A DNA stretch of 64,000 nucleotides from Gammaproteobacteria bacterium (GTDB lineage Bacteria; Pseudomonadota; Gammaproteobacteria; Steroidobacterales; Steroidobacteraceae). The stretch spans positions 49,335-113,334 of the forward strand of contig VGVG01000004.1 in assembly GCA_016874055.1 (NCBI GenBank), given 5' to 3'. Position 1 is the first letter of the stretch, and each line of letters starts with the position of its first letter. This document shows positions 58,906 through 64,000 of this stretch, piece after piece. The translations under genes and the position numbers were made by a program. The notes beneath the pieces were generated by a model. That model did not search any database, was not told the origin of the DNA, and saw only the letters and a list, made by a program, of their open reading frames with translations.

Positions 58906-59571
58906 ATGCCGATGAACACTGCAGTGAACGGAAAGCTCGCCGCAGCGCGTGCAGCGTTGCAATACCTCGAAGACGACATCATCGTCGGTGTAGGTACCGG
59001 CTCGACGGTCAACCTTTTCATTGATGAACTTGCTGCCCGTCGCGAGCGGATCCGCGGGGCTGTATCCAGTTCGGAAGCTTCCACCGCTAGAATGCGGGCG
59101 GCGGGCATCGAGGTCCTCGAGCTCAATCGGACCGGCGACCTTCCCCTCTACGTGGACGGGGCCGACGAGACCGACGGCTATCGTCGGCTAATCAAAGGCG
59201 GCGGAGCCGCACTCACCCGCGAGAAAGTCGTCGCCGCAGCGTCACGAAAATTTGTGTGCATCGTCGATGAGTCAAAAGTGGTCGATATACTCGGTCGATT
59301 TCCCCTGCCCGTCGAGGTGATTCCGATGGCGCGCTCCTACGTGGCACGGCAACTCGTAAGGCTCGGGGGTCGGCCGGTTTGGCGAGAAAACGTCACTACT
59401 GACAACGGCAACCAGATCCTCGATGTGCATGGTTTACGCATCCTCGACCCACCCACACTCGAGGCGGCCATCAACGGTATTGCGGGGGTCGTGACCTGCG
59501 GTCTGTTCGCTCACCGGCCCGCCGATGTGGTGCTAATCGGCGGACCGAATACAGTCCGTCGCCTCGAGTGA
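58906..59571 (+). CDS. rpiA: Ribose-5-phosphate isomerase A
   Basis: Interconverts ribose-5-P and ribulose-5-P in the pentose phosphate pathway. From the ATG at 58906 ([21 protein letters not shown]) the product has 221 residues. Conserved blocks are [48 protein letters not shown] (catalytic Asp and Glu) and [12 protein letters not shown]. The track start at 58852 lies inside a terminator. Complements rpe at 62 kb. Confidence 0.93.
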   Translation: MPMNTAVNGKLAAARAALQYLEDDIIVGVGTGSTVNLFIDELAARRERIRGAVSSSEASTARMRAAGIEVLELNRTGDLPLYVDGADETDGYRRLIKGGGAALTREKVVAAASRKFVCIVDESKVVDILGRFPLPVEVIPMARSYVARQLVRLGGRPVWRENVTTDNGNQILDVHGLRILDPPTLEAAINGIAGVVTCGLFAHRPADVVLIGGPNTVRRLE

Positions 59572-59590
59572 AACACCCGGTCCCGAAAAT

Positions 59591-59619
59591 AAAAAGACCC
59601 GCATCGCTGCGGGCCTTTT
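59591..59619. terminator. Bidirectional terminator, rpiA / tRNA-Gln
   Basis: The hairpin cccgc-atcgct-gcggg is flanked by aaaaaga on the left and ccttttc on the right, so it can end rpiA on the plus strand and the tRNA-Gln transcript on the minus strand (gcgggtctttttatttt). The 50-bp gap between these genes is fully used by it. Confidence 0.75.
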
Positions 59620-59623
59620 CATG

Positions 59624-59697
59624 TGGCTGGGGGACTAGGATTCGAACCTAGGTAAACGGAGTCAGAGTCCGTTGTCCTACCGCTAGACGATCCCCCA
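59624..59697 (-). tRNA. tRNA-Gln (CTG anticodon)
   Basis: Cloverleaf readable by eye on the minus strand: acceptor tggggga / tccccca with encoded gCCA, D arm tctagcggtagga, anticodon arm acgga-ctCTGac-tccgt, and T arm cctagGTTCGAATcctag. The loop gives anticodon CTG, decoding CAG. The U1-A72 first pair is typical of bacterial tRNA-Gln. With gatCAB in the window, this tRNA may be charged indirectly through Glu-tRNAGln. Located between rpiA and rpsI. Confidence 0.95.
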
Positions 59698-59738
59698 AGA
59701 ACCAGTGGTCGTGACGGCAGTACGTGTTGACCGGTATG

Positions 59739-60128
59739 TTAACGCTTCGAGTATTGCGGGCCGCGACGCGCCTTACGGCGGCCGACCTTCTTGCGCTCGA
59801 CTTCGCGGGCGTCGCGGGTCACGAACCCAGCAGCACGGAGCGAGGTGCGCAGCGTTTCGTCGTAATCGATCAAGGCGCGGGTGATGCCGTGTCGGATCGC
59901 ACCGGCTTGGCCAGTGGTACCGCCGCCGGCAACGGTGACGTCCACATCGAAGCGGCCATTTAGACCCGTCAGCCCAAGCGGCTGACGGACAATCATTCGA
60001 TCGGTCTCACGACCGAAGAACTTTTCGATCGAGCGAGCGTTAATAGTAATCTTTCCAGTGCCCGGCCTCAGGAAAACTCGGGCGGAAGAGGTCTTGCGCC
60101 GGCCGGTGCCGTAGCTGGTGGTGGGCAT
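59739..60128 (-). CDS. rpsI: 30S ribosomal protein S9
   Basis: Small-subunit protein whose basic C-terminal tail reaches the P-site tRNA. The 129 residues have [39 protein letters not shown] and the invariant end [13 protein letters not shown]. Follows rplM by 27 bases as the standard L13-S9 operon. Confidence 0.96.
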   Translation of the reverse strand: MPTTSYGTGRRKTSSARVFLRPGTGKITINARSIEKFFGRETDRMIVRQPLGLTGLNGRFDVDVTVAGGGTTGQAGAIRHGITRALIDYDETLRTSLRAAGFVTRDAREVERKKVGRRKARRGPQYSKR

Positions 60129-60155
60129 ATTAAAGGTACCTGCAAGGTCAATCGG

Positions 60156-60584
60156 TTAAATGTGGAGGGGCTTCGGCTGCTGGGCCGAGTGCGGGTGCTT
60201 TTCGCCCGCGAAGACGTGCAACTTACGGAACATGCTGCGACCAAGTACGGTCTTTGGCAGCATGCCTTTGACGGCGATCTGCAACACGCGCTCCGGATGC
60301 TCTTTAAGAAGCTTCTCGAAGGTGATCGACTTGATGCCGCCGATCGCACCGGTGTGGTGGTAGTAGACCTTATCAGTCATTTTCGCGCCGGAGACGCGGA
60401 CCTGCTCCGCGTTGACCACGATGATGTGATCGCCCAAGTCGACATGCGGACTGTAATTCGCCCTGTGCTTGCCCTTGAGGCGCAGTGCGATTGCTGAGGC
60501 GAGACGGCCCAGGGTTTTGCCCTTAGCGTCAACGAGATACCAGTCTCCGCGAACAGTCGCGGGATTCGCAAAAACAGTGCTCAT
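60156..60584 (-). CDS. rplM: 50S ribosomal protein L13
   Basis: Early-assembly large-subunit protein. The ATG at 60584 ([26 protein letters not shown]) gives 142 residues, as in E. coli; the track start adds twelve codons of leader. Conserved: [39 protein letters not shown] and [17 protein letters not shown]. The roughly 250-bp gap to coq7 must hold the divergent promoters; it contains the palindrome cccctagggg at 60721-60730. Confidence 0.96.
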   Translation of the reverse strand: MSTVFANPATVRGDWYLVDAKGKTLGRLASAIALRLKGKHRANYSPHVDLGDHIIVVNAEQVRVSGAKMTDKVYYHHTGAIGGIKSITFEKLLKEHPERVLQIAVKGMLPKTVLGRSMFRKLHVFAGEKHPHSAQQPKPLHI

Positions 60585-60838
60585 CCGAGGTCTCCGGCTG
60601 CGACTGACCTCGCCTCCCATGGAGGGGGCCCCGACAGTCTCGAAAAGGGCGCTGGAGTGTACTTAAGCCGACACCGCTTTGCAAAACCCCCGCCTCCGCA
60701 GGGTCAGGCTCCTCAAGAATCCCCTAGGGGTCAATTTACCGGGTACCCGTAAGCCGACCCCCATCCCCAGAAAATAACCGCTTATTTAGAGTCGGCTGCC
60801 CTCTGGTTGGGGCTCGGGAGGCGATAATAAAATTGCGC

Positions 60839-61486
60839 ATGAGTTCCAATACCCTATTCGATCGCCTTCTCGTTAGCGTCGACCGAGCCTTGCGGTCCGT
60901 GCTCGCGACCCCAACGGCGGCTCGGCCCATTCCCACGCCAGCCGGCGGAACCGCCGCACCCGATGCGTCTCTTAGCGAGGCGGAGCGTCGAGAATCGGCC
61001 AACCTCATGCGCGTTAACCACTCGGGCGAGGTCGCCGCCCAAGCCCTCTATCACGGGCAGGCGCTCTTCGCATGGCGACCAGAGGTCCGCGATATGCTGC
61101 TGCGAGCCGCTCGCGAGGAAGCCGATCACTTGGCCTGGTGTGACCAGCGCCTGCGCGAACTCGGTTCGCGCCCGAGTGTGCTTGGCCCGCTTTGGTATGT
61201 CGGATCCTTTGCCATTGGTGCATCGGTCGCCGTGGTAAGCGATACGGTCAGCCTCGGTTTTGTCAGCGAAACGGAGAAACAGGTGGAAGGTCACATCGAC
61301 TCGCACCTCGATAAACTGCCGGCCAACGATGAACGCAGCCGAGCGGTGCTCGAGCAGATGCGCGCCGATGAAATTGCACACGGTGCCGCAGCACGAAACG
61401 CCGGCGGCGTCGATCTTCCACCTCCCGTGAAATCCGCGATGCGCGCCACGGCGCGCGTCATGACCAGGGCCAGTTACTGGCTCTGA
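60839..61486 (+). CDS. coq7: Ubiquinone biosynthesis hydroxylase Coq7
   Basis: Di-iron monooxygenase that hydroxylates the C6 position of the demethoxy-ubiquinone ring, used instead of UbiF in many proteobacteria. From the ATG at 60839 it has 215 residues. Iron ligands are spread as expected: [45 protein letters not shown] and [12 protein letters not shown]. Its presence means the neighbouring UbiH/I-family enzymes probably cover the other two positions. A crp/vfr-type remnant follows. Confidence 0.94.
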   Translation: MSSNTLFDRLLVSVDRALRSVLATPTAARPIPTPAGGTAAPDASLSEAERRESANLMRVNHSGEVAAQALYHGQALFAWRPEVRDMLLRAAREEADHLAWCDQRLRELGSRPSVLGPLWYVGSFAIGASVAVVSDTVSLGFVSETEKQVEGHIDSHLDKLPANDERSRAVLEQMRADEIAHGAAARNAGGVDLPPPVKSAMRATARVMTRASYWL

Positions 61487-61609
61487 TTCACGCTAAAGAT
61501 TGCCTCCACGAACTCACTCGCAACGAGGCGACGCGTCGAGACATCCTCGATGTAACGCGTCCTGGAGTAATAACCACAGCGTGTGGTGCCCTCGCGCACT
61601 CCTCCAGGT

Positions 61610-62135
61610 CACTCGGGTGCTGTACCGGATGTCTTGTTTTACCAGCACTCCGAATCGGTCGAGTTACTGATCGGGAGGGAGCACGACAAGACACTGGTGC
61701 TCGGGTATTTCGGCAAGGGTGGATTTTTTGGCGAGATGGGTCTTCTTGAAGCGACGCTCGGTCGGGAGTCTACATACGCACCTGCGGCCGAACCGAAATC
61801 GCCGACATGGCGCACTCGCGCCTCCGTCCGACAGCCGTCTCCATTCCAGTGCCCTCCGCGAGAGTTCGCGGCGCCAGTTGCGGCAGGCCTCAAACGCGCA
61901 AGCCGCAAATTGTGCGATCTTCTGTTCATCGACGTAAGTGGTCGCATCCTGCGAGCCCTCGGCGAACTTTGCGAACAGCCCGATGTGCTGACTCATCCGG
62001 AGGGCATGCAGACCCGCGTATCGCGTTAGGAGCTCGTACGTATCGTCGGTTACTCGAGCGAAAATACAGGGCGCGTGCTCGTGGGAATACCGTGGTGATG
62101 CTCGGCGTGCGTCTGGCCCGCCTACTCGCCGCGCA
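61610..62135 (+). pseudogene. Crp/Vfr-family regulator, heavily degraded
   Basis: Three frames together spell a cyclic-AMP receptor-type regulator. Frame A: ESVELLIGREHDKTLVLGYFGKGGFFGEMGLLEA (cNMP domain, phosphate cassette lost). Frame B from about 61770: VYIRTCGRTEIADMAHSRLR. Frame A again from about 61870: LKRASRKLCDLLFIDVSGRIL and CEQPDVLTHPEGMQTRVSR, then TAG at 62027-62029 where Crp/Vfr has the Gln of RQE, followed by ELVRIVGYSS (helix-turn-helix). A gap of about ten codons precedes RARGNTVVMLGVR, the usual C-terminus. The start and first 50 residues are unrecognisable. At least three frameshifts, a nonsense codon and a deletion make this certain decay. The interval 61487-62144 holds no other gene. 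Confidence 0.85.
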
Positions 62136-62144
62136 GGCGGGTGC

Positions 62145-62828
62145 TCAGCCGGCGGCAGCGATGGCCCCGCGCATGGCTCGAACCGTCGCGGCGTAATCGG
62201 TGCTGCCGAAGATCGAGGAGCCTGCAACGAAGGTGTCGGCACCAGCGGCCGCCACGGCCCCGATGTTTTCGGCCTTGATACCACCGTCGACCTCGAGCCG
62301 AATGTCGCGCCCCGACGCGTCGATACGTCGACGTACTTCGCTTATCTTTGACAATGTCGACGTAATGAACTGCTGGCCAGCGAAGCCCGGATTCACCGAC
62401 ATGACCAATACCATGTCAGTTTTTTTAAGGGTGTGATCTAGCCAGTCGAGTGGCGTTGCCGGGTTGAGTACGAGACCCGGCTTACATCCGTGCTCACGAA
62501 TCAGCGCGATTGTTCGATCGACATGCTCACTCGCCTCCGGATGGAAGGTGATCCAGGTCGCACCCGCACGCGCGAAGTCAGGTACGAGTCGATCGACCGG
62601 CCTCACCATGAGATGCACATCGATTGGCGCTTTGACTCCATGCTTGCGCAGCGCCTCGCAGACCAGCGGCCCGATGGTGAGATTCGGGACGTAGTGGTTA
62701 TCCATGACGTCGAAGTGGATGAGGTCGGCACCCGCGGCAAGGACGGCGTCAACCTCAGCTCCCAATCGAGCGAAGTTGGCGGAGAGAATGGAGGGCGCGA
62801 TCCAAGCTGCGCGGGCACGATCGGTCAA
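62145..62828 (-). CDS. rpe: Ribulose-phosphate 3-epimerase
   Basis: Interconverts ribulose-5-P and xylulose-5-P. The 227 residues have [34 protein letters not shown] (metal His and Asp), [26 protein letters not shown] and the phosphate loop DGGIKAEN and FVAGSSIFG. Normal length. The start overlaps the djlA stop by four bases. With rpiA it restores the non-oxidative pentose phosphate interconversions. Confidence 0.95.
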   Translation of the reverse strand: MTDRARAAWIAPSILSANFARLGAEVDAVLAAGADLIHFDVMDNHYVPNLTIGPLVCEALRKHGVKAPIDVHLMVRPVDRLVPDFARAGATWITFHPEASEHVDRTIALIREHGCKPGLVLNPATPLDWLDHTLKKTDMVLVMSVNPGFAGQQFITSTLSKISEVRRRIDASGRDIRLEVDGGIKAENIGAVAAAGADTFVAGSSIFGSTDYAATVRAMRGAIAAAG

Positions 62829-63937
62829 GATTTATCTCCCAGGGACTCGCGGATCAGATTATAGGCTTCGATGATGAGCTGAGTTTGTTGCTGGGCAAAG
62901 TCGAGCATCGACTCGGGCAAACCATTGGCCTTCAACTTATCCGGATGATGACGGGAAAGCTGTCTGCGATATGAGCGAGTGATCTCCACCATGGATCCGC
63001 CGGGCAACACGCCGGGTACCTGATAGGCCTCCTGCAGCGTCATGCGCACAATCTCGAGTGGGGCGCGTTCTTGCGAACCTATCTTGCCGGAGTGCCCCGT
63101 CGTCGCGCGCTCGCCACCTGCACCACCCGTTTGCTGAGGCGAACTCTCGGACTCCGAGGTGTCTTCGGCAGGCCGATTACAGTCGACTGCATCGCTACAA
63201 TTACCCCATGCGCGATAACGGATGCGTAGTACCGCCTCGACCTGTGCAAACTCCAATCCACCAACACCGAGCATTGCCGCCAGTTTGTTGAGAAGTGGTC
63301 GCGAGAGTCCCTGAAGGTCGCTCCCACCAATCGCCGCACGAATCTGAATCTCGAGGAAGGTACGCAACAAGTCGGGGCGTCCTGCGCAGACGCGACGTAG
63401 TGCCATTAGCGCGCGCTCTTCGTCGTACTCCGTGAGCTTGCCGGCGTTGAAATGGGCGATCGCATGCGCCACTTGCAGATCATCGAGAGCGAAGTCCTTC
63501 ATCACGGCGCGGGCCGCGCGGATGGCACTTTCAGAAACACGACCGTCGCACTTAGCAACTTTCCCCATCACTTCGAAGGTGGTCCGAAAAAATTGCGAGG
63601 ATACGGCCTTCGGGTCTTCGACCGATGGGCCTTCGTCTGTATCCGTGGTCGTCTCCGCATCGGCCGTAAACGGATCGGAATCTTCGACGTAATGGATCTT
63701 GCTCTCCCGAGCTTTAAAAGGCATCGGGCGATGCCGGCGACGCTGCGTTCGACCTCGAGTGTTAGATTGAATCGGGGCGTCAGGCTCGACGGGGCGTGAG
63801 GAGGGGTCTGCGAGACGGTCATCGACGAGGTGCCCTGCAAGCACGCCAAGGGCCTCACCCACGGGGCCACCCACTAGTGGACTGTAACGACTGATCTGGA
63901 AGGATCGATTCGCCGTGTTGGATCGAAGTATTTCCAT
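62825..63937 (-). CDS. djlA: DjlA-type J-domain protein with replaced N-terminus
   Basis: Membrane-anchored DnaK co-chaperone with a TerB-like domain and a C-terminal J domain. TerB part: [26 protein letters not shown] and [15 protein letters not shown] domain: [33 protein letters not shown] with intact HPD. The native N-terminal membrane segment survives only from [18 protein letters not shown]; the 22 codons before it, including the ATG at 63937, are out-of-frame transposase sequence. The original start was therefore lost. The ORF stays open, so a chimeric protein with half its anchor could still be made. Confidence 0.8.
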   Translation of the reverse strand: MEILRSNTANRSFQISRYSPLVGGPVGEALGVLAGHLVDDRLADPSSRPVEPDAPIQSNTRGRTQRRRHRPMPFKARESKIHYVEDSDPFTADAETTTDTDEGPSVEDPKAVSSQFFRTTFEVMGKVAKCDGRVSESAIRAARAVMKDFALDDLQVAHAIAHFNAGKLTEYDEERALMALRRVCAGRPDLLRTFLEIQIRAAIGGSDLQGLSRPLLNKLAAMLGVGGLEFAQVEAVLRIRYRAWGNCSDAVDCNRPAEDTSESESSPQQTGGAGGERATTGHSGKIGSQERAPLEIVRMTLQEAYQVPGVLPGGSMVEITRSYRRQLSRHHPDKLKANGLPESMLDFAQQQTQLIIEAYNLIRESLGDKS

Positions 63938-64000
63938 TTCACGGTTTTGGGGGCCTTGTTGTAGTGGCGGATATAGCGCATGAGTTTTCGCTTCAGGTCA
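63874..64000 (-). mobile_element. 3' end of an IS630-like transposase, runs off the window
   Basis: On the minus strand an open frame entering at 64000 reads DLKRKLMRYIRHYNKAPKTV and [11 protein letters not shown] before TAG at 63874. This is the C-terminal signature of IS630/DDE-endonuclease transposases as I recognise it. The frame is absent from the ORF track because its start is outside. The element edge is at ccactagtgg, and CTAG is the known IS630 target, so the junction with djlA is probably the insertion point. The rest of the element and its other inverted repeat are not in the window. Confidence 0.65.

Noticed and set aside
61474-61599. 41-codon minus-strand ORF overlapping the coq7 end (VREGTTRCGYYSRTRY)
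   Set aside because: Reads protein-like but starts at GTG without a usable RBS, has no family I can name and overlaps coq7; left unannotated.

Overview
The window reads as a chromosomal segment of a gammaproteobacterium with a fairly high G+C content (judged by eye, not computed). The evidence is the gene order: mreBCD-mrdA-rodA-mltB-rlpA-dacA, lptD-surA-pdxA-rsmA-apaG-apaH, murU-amgK beside lptD, zapA-6S RNA-fau, and ubiH/ubiI-pepP-ygfB. Split P-protein glycine cleavage genes (gcvPA/gcvPB), GatCAB and a long Sua5-type TsaC suggest a lineage near Xanthomonadales, Nevskiales or Steroidobacterales rather than Enterobacterales. That placement is inference.

Layout. 1-7.5 kb: partial xerD, plsC, then thiolase, ETF-quinone oxidoreductase, acetoacetyl-CoA synthetase and zapE. 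7.5-11.7 kb (minus): interrupted hslO and gatB-gatA-gatC. 11.8-21.8 kb (plus): one long cell-shape and peptidoglycan run from mreB to a ybeD-like gene. 21.8-25.8 kb (minus): folE-lipB-lipA, then murU-amgK. 25.8-34 kb (plus): lptD-surA-pdxA-rsmA-apaG-apaH and class I fumarase. 34-48.5 kb (mainly minus): folA, a SET-domain methyltransferase, thyA, lgt, a damaged RlmI-type methyltransferase, DUF6356, an Lrp regulator (plus), HIT, damaged DUF486, HAD, a dead ComB-like gene, tsaC, DUF72, a PfkB kinase, dgkA and gcvPB-gcvPA-gcvH-gcvT under a tandem glycine riboswitch. 48.8-52.2 kb (plus): DUF885 peptidase, ispG, phhB. 52.2-56.7 kb (minus): two ubiquinone hydroxylases, pepP, ygfB. 56.7-59.6 kb (plus): TIGR02449-like, zapA, 6S RNA, fau, EVE, a 15-residue lysine-rich peptide gene and rpiA. 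59.6-64 kb: tRNA-Gln, rpsI-rplM, coq7, a dead Crp/Vfr gene, rpe, and djlA whose 5' end is replaced by the tail of an IS630-like transposase.

Almost all intact genes are housekeeping: envelope growth, lipoyl and glycine metabolism, folate and one-carbon metabolism, ubiquinone, and translation. I see no CRISPR array, prophage, toxin cassette, secretion system or biosynthetic cluster, and I do not claim a new multigene system.

The unusual signal is gene decay inside otherwise conserved order. hslO has an in-frame amber codon. The RlmI-type gene has three indels, two of which compensate each other. DUF486 has a homopolymer frameshift. The ComB-like and Crp/Vfr-like genes carry several lesions each. 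djlA is joined to an IS. Some lesions (homopolymer or GC-repeat slippage) could be sequencing error. The multi-lesion genes and the IS junction look biological. The other item worth following is a promoter-RBS-ORF-terminator unit encoding only MAKKKAHHKKAAKKK, in the same window as a SET-domain methyltransferase with a histone-H1-like tail.
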